This document shows positions 16,427 to 24,145 of a stretch of DNA of 56,289 nt, piece by piece; position 1 is the first letter of the stretch, and the number at the start of each line of letters is the position of its first letter. The DNA comes from an uncultured bacterium (lineage in GTDB: Bacteria > Bacteroidota > Bacteroidia > Bacteroidales > Bacteroidaceae). Made by a program: the position numbers and the translations under genes. Below the pieces are notes generated by a model that searched no databases, was not told the DNA's origin, and worked only from the letters and a program-made list of their open reading frames with translations. Location of the stretch: NCBI GenBank assembly GCA_905215345.1, contig CAJMPR010000026.1, forward strand, positions 1 to 56,289, in the 5' to 3' direction.

Positions 16427-17323
16427 ATGAATAAAATCGTAGAATGTGTTCCCAACTTCAGTGAGGGACGTGATTTACAAAAGATAGATCAGATAGTTGC
16501 CCCCTTTCGTGCCAGGCAGGGTGTAAAACTGTTGGATTATAATAATGACGAAGATCACAACCGGCTGGTTGTAACCGTAGTAGGTGAACCTGAACCCCTT
16601 CGTGATGCTGTGCTCGAAGCTATCGGTGTGGCGGTGCGGCTCATCGACCTGAACAAGCATCAAGGGCAGCATCCCCGCATGGGAGCTGTGGATGTGGTTC
16701 CTTTTATTCCTATAAAGAATACGACAATGGAAGAAGCTATTGCCCTCTCTAAGCAAGTGGGCGAGGAAGTGGCAAAGCGTTATAATCTTCCTGTCTTCCT
16801 GTATGAAAAATCAGCTTCGGCACCTCACCGTGAAAACCTTGCGGTAGTTCGTAAAGGTGAATTCGAGGGAATGGCGGAGAAAATAAAACTTCCCGAATGG
16901 CATCCTGATTTCGGTTCTGCCGAACGGCATCCCACAGCAGGTACGGTGGCCATAGGCGCACGCATGCCATTGGTGGCTTATAATATCAATCTCGGTACAT
17001 CAAGTCTGGAGATTGCACACGATATAGCCAAGAAGATACGTTTCATCGGTGGCGGTTTGCGCTATTGCAAGGCAATGGGAGTGGAACTGAAAGACCGGGG
17101 CATTACACAAGTATCTATCAATATGACCGATTATACACATACAGCGCTCTATCGCGCTTTTGAATTGGTGCGCATTGAAGCCCGTCGGTACGGTGTAAGT
17201 ATAGTGGGCAGTGAGATTATCGGGCTGGTTCCGATGGAGGCGCTGATTGATACCGCCTCTTATTACCTCGGACTGGAGAACTTCTCGATGCAGCAAGTGC
17301 TGGAAGCCAGAATAATGGAATGA
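16427..17323 (+). CDS. ftcD: Glutamate formimidoyltransferase
   Basis: Transfers the formimino group of N-formimino-L-glutamate to tetrahydrofolate, releasing glutamate. At 298 residues it is the stand-alone N-terminal half of the bifunctional FTCD enzyme; the cyclodeaminase half is a separate gene two genes downstream. Start MNKIVECVPNFSEGRDLQKI and the blocks HQGQHPRMGAVDVVPFIPI and GLVPMEALIDTASYYLGLEN are typical of the family. Its presence shows that this hut cluster uses the folate route rather than HutG or HutF. Confidence 0.95.
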   Translation: MNKIVECVPNFSEGRDLQKIDQIVAPFRARQGVKLLDYNNDEDHNRLVVTVVGEPEPLRDAVLEAIGVAVRLIDLNKHQGQHPRMGAVDVVPFIPIKNTTMEEAIALSKQVGEEVAKRYNLPVFLYEKSASAPHRENLAVVRKGEFEGMAEKIKLPEWHPDFGSAERHPTAGTVAIGARMPLVAYNINLGTSSLEIAHDIAKKIRFIGGGLRYCKAMGVELKDRGITQVSINMTDYTHTALYRAFELVRIEARRYGVSIVGSEIIGLVPMEALIDTASYYLGLENFSMQQVLEARIME

Positions 17324-17327
17324 AATC

Positions 17328-17419
17328 AGTTGACAAGGAAACAAGTTGACAAGGGGCTGCGCTGTAGGCTTAAATCTGTAACTTCCTCGTCCCCTCGTTT
17401 CCTTGTTAACTCGTCAACT
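17328..17419. repeat. Inverted short-word repeat between the formiminotransferase gene and hutI
   Basis: The left arm, built from two GTTGACAAGG words (17328-17356), is matched by an inverted right arm (17391-17419, CCCCTCGTTTCC then TTGTTAACTCGTCAACT). AAGGAAAC, AGTTGAC and GGGG are shared exactly. GCTGCGC again lies in the middle (17356-17362), as in the preceding junction. It could form a long hairpin in the hut mRNA. Confidence 0.65.
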
Positions 17420-17433
17420 AAAAAAATAACTAT

Positions 17434-18687
17434 ATGACTGAAAACCTGATAATCTTCAACGCTCGTGTGGTGACACCTATCGGCTTTTCTGCCCGCTGTG
17501 GTAATGAAATGGGCGAACTGTGCATCATTGATAACGCTACGGTGGAGGTTACTGACGGTATCATCACCTATGTCGGCTCCAACCGTGGAGAGAACAGAGA
17601 TGGTTACTATCAGCATTATTGGCACTATAATGCCCGTGGCAGATGTCTGTTGCCCGGATTTGTCGATTCACACACCCATTTTGTATTCGGTGGCGAACGT
17701 GCCGAAGAATTTTCATGGAGGCTGAAAGGGGAAAGTTATATGTCCATTATGGAACGTGGAGGAGGAATTGTCAGTACAGTGAAAGCAACGCGTGACTGTA
17801 ATTTTATTCAGTTGCGCAGTAAAGCTGAAGGCTTTTTAAAGCAGATGAGTATCATGGGTATTACTACCGTAGAGGGCAAAAGTGGTTATGGGCTGGATAG
17901 AGATACTGAACTGTTGCAACTCCGGGTGATGCGTAGCTTGAACAATGATGAGCATAAGCGCGTAAATATCGTTTCAACATTCTTGGGTGCACACGCTGTA
18001 CCTCAGGAATACAACGGACGTACGGATGACTATGTGGATTTTATAATCCGTGAAGTGATGCCCGCAGTGGTTGAGAATAAGCTGGCGGAGTTTTGTGATG
18101 TTTTTTGTGAGCAAGGTGTGTTCTCCATTGAACAATCCCGTCGTCTGTTACTTGCCGCTCGTGATATGGGGCTGGCGCTGAAACTCCATGCCGATGAAAT
18201 CGTACCTTTGGGTGGTGCCGGATTGGCTGCCGAACTTTCGGCTGTTTCAGCTGACCATTTACTCCATGCTTCTGATACCGATATTGATGCAATGGCAGAC
18301 AAGGGCGTCGTGGCTACTCTGCTTCCACTCACGGCTTTTGCTTTGAAAGAACCCTATGCACGTGGACGTGAAATGATTGATGCCGGTTGTTCCGTGGCTC
18401 TTGCCACCGACCTTAATCCCGGTAGTTGCTTCTCCGGTTCTATTCCTCTGACGTTTGCACTTGCATGTATTTATATGAAGATGAGCATTGAGGAAGCCAT
18501 TACCGCCCTTACTCTGAATGGTGCTGCCGCTTTGAAGCGTGCGGACAGTATCGGGAGTATTGAGGTTGGTAAGAAAGGTGACTTTGTGGTACTGAATACG
18601 GATAACTATCATTTCCTGCCTTATTATGTAGGGATGAATTGCGTACATACTACTGTCAAGGAAGGTGTATTATATCCTGTGCTCTAA
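17434..18687 (+). CDS. hutI: Imidazolonepropionase
   Basis: Hydrolyses 4-imidazolone-5-propionate to N-formimino-L-glutamate, the third step of histidine degradation. This 417-residue amidohydrolase shows the metal motif HxH in GFVDSHTHFVFGG (His80, His82), the LKLHADEI block with a further His, and the catalytic Asp in ALATDLNPGSCFSGSIPLT. The N-terminal beta-sandwich is completed by the C-terminal strand SIEVGKKGDFVVLNTDNYHF. Cytosolic. Confidence 0.96.
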   Translation: MTENLIIFNARVVTPIGFSARCGNEMGELCIIDNATVEVTDGIITYVGSNRGENRDGYYQHYWHYNARGRCLLPGFVDSHTHFVFGGERAEEFSWRLKGESYMSIMERGGGIVSTVKATRDCNFIQLRSKAEGFLKQMSIMGITTVEGKSGYGLDRDTELLQLRVMRSLNNDEHKRVNIVSTFLGAHAVPQEYNGRTDDYVDFIIREVMPAVVENKLAEFCDVFCEQGVFSIEQSRRLLLAARDMGLALKLHADEIVPLGGAGLAAELSAVSADHLLHASDTDIDAMADKGVVATLLPLTAFALKEPYARGREMIDAGCSVALATDLNPGSCFSGSIPLTFALACIYMKMSIEEAITALTLNGAAALKRADSIGSIEVGKKGDFVVLNTDNYHFLPYYVGMNCVHTTVKEGVLYPVL

Positions 18688-18726
18688 ACTTGATAGTCGA
18701 TAATTAATATTTAATACCTAAAAACG

Positions 18727-19356
18727 ATGTTAGTAGATTTGACCCTTAAAGATTTTTTAGATAAAGTGGCGGGCAGTGATCCCGTTCCCGGTGGCGGAAG
18801 TATCGCCGCTTTGAATGGTGCAGTTGCTTCCGCTTTGACGGCAATGGTCGCTAATCTTACAATTGGCAAAAAAGGCTATGAAGACCATGAAGAACTGATG
18901 CGGCATATTTCAGAAGTTGCCTTACAGCAGAAAAAAACTTTTGTTGAAGATATTGATCGTGACTCCGAAGCCTATGATAGTGTGTTTGCCTGTTTCAAGA
19001 TGCCCAAAGGCACCGATGAAGAAAAATCAGCTCGTAGTGCTGCTATTCAGGAAGCCACAAAATTTGCAGCCCTTGTTCCCATGCAGGTGGCACGCAATGC
19101 CTGTGAGCAGATGACGATAATTATGGATGTAGCACGATTAGGTAACCATAATGCTGTTACCGATGCATGTGTGGCTATGATGTCTGCCCGTACTGCTGTA
19201 CTTGGTGCGTTGATGAATGTACGTATCAATCTTGGTTCTCTGAAGGATAAGGAGTTTGTTGGTAAACTCCAAGCCGAAGCCGATAAACTGGAGCGTTTTG
19301 CTTGTGCAAAAGAAAAAGAGTTGTTGGATGAAATCAACGAGGAGCTGAAAGTATGA
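18727..19356 (+). CDS. fchA: Formiminotetrahydrofolate cyclodeaminase
   Basis: Converts 5-formimino-tetrahydrofolate to 5,10-methenyl-tetrahydrofolate plus ammonia, completing the folate branch of histidine breakdown. The 209-residue helical protein has the family start LTLKDFLDKVAGSDPVPGGG followed by SIAALNGAVASALTAMVANL. It corresponds to the C-terminal domain of bifunctional FTCD. Its stop overlaps the hutH start (ATGA, 4 bases), so the two are translationally coupled. Confidence 0.95.
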   Translation: MLVDLTLKDFLDKVAGSDPVPGGGSIAALNGAVASALTAMVANLTIGKKGYEDHEELMRHISEVALQQKKTFVEDIDRDSEAYDSVFACFKMPKGTDEEKSARSAAIQEATKFAALVPMQVARNACEQMTIIMDVARLGNHNAVTDACVAMMSARTAVLGALMNVRINLGSLKDKEFVGKLQAEADKLERFACAKEKELLDEINEELKV

Positions 19357-20849
19357 AGAATGTCTACTATGTCGGTTCGGGCGAACTGACTTTCGACCTG
19401 ATCGAACGTATCATTAATGAGAACCTGAAGTTGGAGTTGGCTCCCGAGGCCAAACTGCGGATACAAAAATGCCGGGACTATCTGGATAAAAAGATTGAGG
19501 AGTCCGAAGAACCTTTGTATGGTATAACCACCGGTTTCGGTTCCCTGTGTAGTAAGACTATCTCACCGGATGAATTGGGTACTTTGCAAGAAAACCTTAT
19601 CAAAAGCCATGCTTGCAGTGTAGGTGAAGAGATTCGTCCGGTCATCATTAAATTGATGATGTTGTTGAAAGCGCATGCCCTTTCTTTGGGGCATAGTGGT
19701 GTACAGGTCATCACTGTGCAGCGCATTCTTGATTTTTTCAATAACGATGTGATGCCTATTGTGTATGATCGTGGTTCGCTGGGGGCATCAGGTGATCTTG
19801 CACCGCTTGCCAATCTTTTCCTACCCCTTATCGGTGTGGGAGATGTTTATTATAAAGGGCAGAAGCGTGAAGCTATCAGTGTACTCGACGAGTTTGGGTG
19901 GGAACCTGTAAAGTTAATGAGTAAGGAAGGCCTTGCCTTGCTCAACGGTACACAGTTTATGAGTGCCAACGGTGTCTTTGCTATCCTCAAGGCTTTCCGC
20001 CTCTCAAAGAAGGCCGACTTGATTGCAGCCCTTTCGTTAGAGGCGTTTGACGGGCGTATCGATCCTTTCATGGACTGCATCCAGCAGATACGTCCCCATA
20101 AAGGGCAAATCGAAACAGGAGAAAACTTCCGCAGATTGTTGGACGGTAGTGAATTGATAGCACGTCCCGGTAAGCATGTACAAGACCCGTATTCTTTCCG
20201 TTGTGTTCCTCAAGTGCACGGTGCTACGAAAGATGCAATCCGTTATGTAGCCTCTGTCTTATTAACAGAAATTAATTCTGTGACGGATAATCCGACGATT
20301 TTTCCCGATGAAGACCGTATCATTTCAGGTGGAAACTTTCATGGTCAGCCTTTGGCTATTTCGTATGATTTTTTGGGCATTGCTCTTGCTGAACTTGGAA
20401 ATATATCCGAACGACGCGTCGCACAACTCATTATGGGGTTGCGTGGTTTGCCGGAGTTTCTTGTAGCCAATCCCGGTCTGAATTCCGGGTTTATGATTCC
20501 TCAGTATGCTGCCGCTTCAATGGTCAGTCAGAACAAAATGTATTGTTATGCTGCCAGTAGCGATTCCATTGTGTCCAGTAACGGGCAGGAAGACCATGTC
20601 AGTATGGGTGCAAATGCCGCTACGAAGCTCTATCGTATCATGAATAATCTGGAACATATCCTTGCTATCGAACTGATGAATGCAGCCCAAGGCATCGATT
20701 TCCGTCGTCCGTTGAAGACTTCGCCCATATTGGAGCGTTTCTTGCATGAATATCGTAAAGAAGTTCCTTTTGTGCAAGACGACATTGTAATGTACAAAGA
20801 AATTCATAAAACTGTAGCATTCCTGAGCCGGACCAAGTTCGATTATTAG
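19353..20849 (+). CDS. hutH: Histidine ammonia-lyase
   Basis: Deaminates histidine to urocanate, the first step of the pathway (498 residues, expected tetramer). The triad that cyclises to the MIO cofactor is Ala145-Ser146-Gly147 in RGSLGASGDLAPLANLF. The tyrosine loop YGITTGFGSL lies at residues 56-65. Further active-site blocks are LLNGTQFMSA and SVTDNPTIF. It is the last gene of the hut cluster although it encodes the first enzyme. No hutC-type regulator or histidine transporter lies beside it. Confidence 0.97.
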   Translation: MKNVYYVGSGELTFDLIERIINENLKLELAPEAKLRIQKCRDYLDKKIEESEEPLYGITTGFGSLCSKTISPDELGTLQENLIKSHACSVGEEIRPVIIKLMMLLKAHALSLGHSGVQVITVQRILDFFNNDVMPIVYDRGSLGASGDLAPLANLFLPLIGVGDVYYKGQKREAISVLDEFGWEPVKLMSKEGLALLNGTQFMSANGVFAILKAFRLSKKADLIAALSLEAFDGRIDPFMDCIQQIRPHKGQIETGENFRRLLDGSELIARPGKHVQDPYSFRCVPQVHGATKDAIRYVASVLLTEINSVTDNPTIFPDEDRIISGGNFHGQPLAISYDFLGIALAELGNISERRVAQLIMGLRGLPEFLVANPGLNSGFMIPQYAAASMVSQNKMYCYAASSDSIVSSNGQEDHVSMGANAATKLYRIMNNLEHILAIELMNAAQGIDFRRPLKTSPILERFLHEYRKEVPFVQDDIVMYKEIHKTVAFLSRTKFDY

Positions 20850-20903
20850 GAATCTTCCCAATAAATCTACCATAAATATAATATTTATTAATCATTTAAC
20901 AAT

Positions 20904-20941
20904 AGAAAGAAAACTTAATTGGAGAATTAAGTTTTCTTTCT
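20904..20941. promoter_or_regulatory. 38-base perfect palindrome over the tetR promoter (likely operator)
   Basis: A 17-base arm (20904-20920) and its exact reverse complement (20925-20941) flank GGAG. The right end touches the -7 box TATATTTG (20941-20948), and ATTG at 20918-20921 lies 19 bases upstream of that box, so the palindrome covers the whole -33 to -7 region. This is where a TetR repressor would block its own promoter. It may also act as a terminator for hutH transcripts, though it is not GC-rich. Confidence 0.7.
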
Positions 20942-20948
20942 ATATTTG
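20918..20948 (+). promoter_or_regulatory. Promoter of the TetR-led efflux operon
   Basis: ATTG (20918-20921), 19 bases, then TATATTTG (20941-20948) matches the Bacteroides pattern TTTG-N19-TAnnTTTG at all but one fixed base. It predicts a transcript start near 20955, about 42 bases before the tetR ATG. Confidence 0.6.
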
Positions 20949-20996
20949 CTCAATTTTATTCCGGTAATAGATAATTTGAATTTAAAAGGAAGAGAT

Positions 20997-21635
20997 ATGA
21001 GCGAATACATCAAACATCCTAACTCTCGTCCGGAGCTGAGAGAACGGATTATTGAAACTGCCGAACAGGCATTTACAATACACGGCATTAAAAGTATTAC
21101 AATGGATGATATTGCTGCTTCATTGGGAATTTCCAAACGCACTCTTTATGAGGTCTTTTCAGATAAAGAAGCGTTGCTGGAAGAGTGTATCCTGAAGAAG
21201 CAGAAAGAGGCGGATGAGTTTGTAAAAGATGTACTGACTACAGCCGAGAATGTGCTGGAAGTTATGCTGAAATGTTATCAGCGTAGTATTGAAGCTTTTC
21301 ATACCACTAATAAAAGCTTTTTTGAAGATATCAAGAAATATCCCAAAGCCTACGAACTGTTGATGAGGCGTCGTGATCAGGATTCGGAGAAGACCGTAAA
21401 CTTCTTCAAAGAAGGTGTGAAACAGGGTATTTTCCGGGATGATGTAAATTTTGCTATTGTCAACTTATTAGTGAGCGAACAGATTGATTTGTTGATGAAT
21501 AAAGATGTATGCAAAGAATATTCATTCCTTGAAGTTTATGAATCAATTATGTTTACTTTCTTGCGTGGAATCTCTACAGAAAAAGGTGCACAGGAACTGG
21601 AGAACTTTATCCGGGATCATCGCAAGAAACAGTAG
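20997..21635 (+). CDS. TetR/AcrR-family transcriptional regulator
   Basis: A 212-residue regulator with a TetR helix-turn-helix at about residues 16-63 (RIIETAEQAFTIHGIKSITM, DDIAASLGISKRTLYEVFSD), followed by a helical ligand-binding domain without recognisable identity. The ATG at 20997 is preceded by AAAAGGAAGAG. A TTG at 20946 would add 17 residues, but it lies inside the promoter box, so it is rejected. The gene leads an efflux operon (TolC, adaptor, RND pump) in the same direction, which suggests it represses that operon and itself through the adjoining palindrome; this is inferred. Confidence 0.9.
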   Translation: MSEYIKHPNSRPELRERIIETAEQAFTIHGIKSITMDDIAASLGISKRTLYEVFSDKEALLEECILKKQKEADEFVKDVLTTAENVLEVMLKCYQRSIEAFHTTNKSFFEDIKKYPKAYELLMRRRDQDSEKTVNFFKEGVKQGIFRDDVNFAIVNLLVSEQIDLLMNKDVCKEYSFLEVYESIMFTFLRGISTEKGAQELENFIRDHRKKQ

Positions 21636-21683
21636 CCGGGATTCAGAGATACAACAAACAATTAGAAAACTATTAATTGCTTT

Positions 21684-23045
21684 ATGAAGATGCAGATTTT
21701 TTTTAAGGGGAGAAGATTGCTGTGTGCCTACGTGCTATTATTGGCAGGTAGTTATATGCAGGCGCAAGAGGTGAAAGATACCTTAACCCTAAACCTAAAC
21801 AAAGCTTTGGAAATAGCCTTGAGTGACAATCCCACCTTGAAAGTGGCGGAAGATGAGATTGCACTGAAAAAGGTTAGTCACAAAGAAACTTGGCAGAATT
21901 TGTTACCCGAGGCGAGTCTTTCGGGAAGCATGAGTCATACTATTACGGCTCCTCAGTTCAGTATTGGAGATGAGATTATAAAAATGGGTAAGGACAAAGC
22001 GAACACTGCTACCGGAGCGTTGAATATCAGCCTCCCGTTATTTGCACCGGCTGTGTATCGGGCTATGTCGATGACGAAGACGGATATTGAATTAGCGGTA
22101 GAGAAGTCGAGGGCCTCTAAACAAGATTTGGTAAATCAGGTAACCAAAGCCTATTACCAGTTGATGTTGACGCAAGATTCATATGACGTTCTGCAGAAGA
22201 GTTACAAATTGGCGGAAGACAATTATAATATAGTCAATGCTAAGTATCAGCAAGGTACGGTGAGTGAATTTGATAAAATCAGTGCCGAGGTGCAGATGCG
22301 CAGCATTAAGCCCAGTGTGATTTCTGCGGGTAATGCCGTGACGCTTTCTAAATTGCAACTTAAAGTACTGATGGGTGTTACTGCTGATCTGGAAATTAAG
22401 ATTGATGATAATCTGGCCGCTTATGAAGCGACTGTATTTGCTAATCAGTTGGATAACGCCAATCACGAAGGGTTGGTGAATAATACCACCATGAAACAAT
22501 TGGAACTGAATCGCTTGATGCTTCAAAAAAATATCAAGTCCCTTCGCACCAATTTCATGCCGACGTTAGGTCTGGGCTATTCTTACCAGTATCAATCTAT
22601 GAATAATGATAGCTGGAATGTTTTTAATTATAATTATGGAAGCAGTTCTTCATTGGTATTCAATCTGAGTATTCCTCTTTACAAAGCGAGTAATTTTACC
22701 AAGCTGAAATCCAACCGTATACAGATACGCCAGTTGGACCAGAACCGTATTGATACGGAACGGAAACTGAATATGCAGATTACCAGTTATCAGGACAATA
22801 TGTCTGCCAGTTCCGAGCAGGTGTCCAGTAACAAGGAGAATGTGATGCAAGCAGAAAAGGCCGTGCAGATTGCGGGTAAACGTTATGAAGTAGGTAAAGG
22901 TACCGTACTTGAACTGAATACTTCGCAGGTGCAGCTTACCGAAGCCGAACTGACCTATAATCAGTCAATTTACGATTACCTGGTTTCCAAGGCTGACCTT
23001 GACCAGGTTTTGGGGAGAGATTATGTAATTAAGAATCAGAAATAA
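21684..23045 (+). CDS. TolC-family outer membrane efflux protein
   Basis: A 453-residue outer membrane channel partner for the RND pump encoded downstream. Signal peptide at residues 1-28 (MKMQIFFKGRRLLCAYVLLL, cleaved near MQAQE). The mature part has two OEP repeats with the long amphipathic helices of the periplasmic tunnel (LNLNKALEIALSDNPTLKVA near the start; YEVGKGTVLELNTSQVQLTE in the second repeat). There is no lipobox, unlike the second OMF in this window. It begins 48 bases after the TetR gene. Confidence 0.93.
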   Translation: MKMQIFFKGRRLLCAYVLLLAGSYMQAQEVKDTLTLNLNKALEIALSDNPTLKVAEDEIALKKVSHKETWQNLLPEASLSGSMSHTITAPQFSIGDEIIKMGKDKANTATGALNISLPLFAPAVYRAMSMTKTDIELAVEKSRASKQDLVNQVTKAYYQLMLTQDSYDVLQKSYKLAEDNYNIVNAKYQQGTVSEFDKISAEVQMRSIKPSVISAGNAVTLSKLQLKVLMGVTADLEIKIDDNLAAYEATVFANQLDNANHEGLVNNTTMKQLELNRLMLQKNIKSLRTNFMPTLGLGYSYQYQSMNNDSWNVFNYNYGSSSSLVFNLSIPLYKASNFTKLKSNRIQIRQLDQNRIDTERKLNMQITSYQDNMSASSEQVSSNKENVMQAEKAVQIAGKRYEVGKGTVLELNTSQVQLTEAELTYNQSIYDYLVSKADLDQVLGRDYVIKNQK

Positions 23046-23060
23046 AATAAAAACAACGAT

Positions 23061-24074
23061 ATGAAAAAAAGTTTTCAATTGATAGCCCTGCTTGCAGTTG
23101 CACTGTTGGGTGCTTGCAGCGGTGATAAAGACAAAGCTGCTGAAAAGGTAGACGAGAAACCCAGAGTTAAATTAGCGGATGTAAAAGCACGTCCGGTAGA
23201 GCAGATTCATGAATATACCGCTACTGTGGAAGCTGAAGTGAAAAATAATATCGCTCCTTCTTCCCCGGTACGTATCGATAAGATTCTGGTGGAAGTCGGT
23301 GATCGGGTTTCCAAAGGACAGAAGTTGGTTAGTATGGATGAGGCTAACTTGAAGCAGGCCAAGTTCCAGTTAGACAACCAGGAGATAGAATTCAAGCGTA
23401 TGGACGAATTATATAAGGTAGGCGGTGCGTCCAAATCAGAATGGGATGCTTCCAAGATGGCTTTCGATGTAAAGAAGACTGCTTATAAGAATTTGTTGGA
23501 AAACACTTCATTGCTCAGTCCGATTAATGGCGTTATAACGGCCCGTAATTATGATAATGGAGATATGTATAGTGGTGGAAATCCCGTATTGGTAGTAGAA
23601 CAGATTACTCCGGTGAAGTTGTATATCAATGTTTCTGAAACTTATTTTACCCAGGTAAAGAAAGGTGCGCCCGTAGCTTTGAAATTTGATGTATATGGTG
23701 ACGAACCGTTTGAAGGGGTTATCAGCCTGGTTTATCCTACCGTAGATCCTGCTACCCGTACTTTCCCGGTGGAAATTAAACTTGCCAATAAAGACCAACG
23801 TGTACGACCGGGTATGTTTGCCCGTGCCACACTCAACTTTGGAACGAAAGACAATGTTGTTGTACCCGATTTGGCTATTGTGAAACAAGCCGGCTCCGGT
23901 GACCGCTATGTATATGTTTACAAAGATGGTAAGGTGTCCTATAATAAGGTAGAACTGGGACGCCGTATGGGTGCTGAATATGAGTTGATTTCAGGTGTAC
24001 CCGATAACTCCCAGGTTGTAATTGCCGGACAACCCAAGTTGGTTAACGGCATGGAAGTTGAGGTAGAGAAATAA
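23061..24074 (+). CDS. RND efflux periplasmic adaptor (lipoprotein)
   Basis: A 337-residue membrane-fusion protein linking pump and outer membrane channel. Lipoprotein signal MKKSFQLIALLAVALLGACS with Cys19 as the lipid anchor. The order is as expected: lipoyl-like half (ILVEVGDRVSKGQKLVSMDE), alpha hairpin, second lipoyl half (LLSPINGVITARNYDNGDMY), beta-barrel (DEPFEGVISLVYPTVDPATR) and the membrane-proximal domain. It is 15 bases after the TolC gene. The substrate cannot be told from the sequence. Confidence 0.93.
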   Translation: MKKSFQLIALLAVALLGACSGDKDKAAEKVDEKPRVKLADVKARPVEQIHEYTATVEAEVKNNIAPSSPVRIDKILVEVGDRVSKGQKLVSMDEANLKQAKFQLDNQEIEFKRMDELYKVGGASKSEWDASKMAFDVKKTAYKNLLENTSLLSPINGVITARNYDNGDMYSGGNPVLVVEQITPVKLYINVSETYFTQVKKGAPVALKFDVYGDEPFEGVISLVYPTVDPATRTFPVEIKLANKDQRVRPGMFARATLNFGTKDNVVVPDLAIVKQAGSGDRYVYVYKDGKVSYNKVELGRRMGAEYELISGVPDNSQVVIAGQPKLVNGMEVEVEK

Positions 24075-24075
24075 T

Positions 24076-24140
24076 GATTAACGATTGGTGATTGGTTGAT
24101 ACATATAAGCAAATCACTAACCACCAATCACTAAACACTA
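24076..24140. repeat. Inverted short-word repeat between adaptor and pump genes
   Basis: The left arm GATTAACGATTGGTGATTGG (from 24076) and the right arm AATCACTAACCACCAATCAC (from 24112) are imperfect inverted copies built from ATTGGTG/CACCAAT words. The element fills the 71-base gap between the adaptor stop (24074) and the pump ATG (24146) and may fold as an mRNA hairpin. Confidence 0.55.
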
Positions 24141-24145
24141 AAAAC

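Noticed and set aside
20850..20903. Separate terminator directly after hutH
   Set aside because: Only AT-rich short pairings (AAATAT/ATATTT type) without a stable stem; the 38-base palindrome downstream is the only strong structure.
24092..24145. Upstream TTG start for the first RND pump
   Set aside because: It would translate the spacer inverted repeat; the ATG at 24146 begins a normal RND N-terminus.
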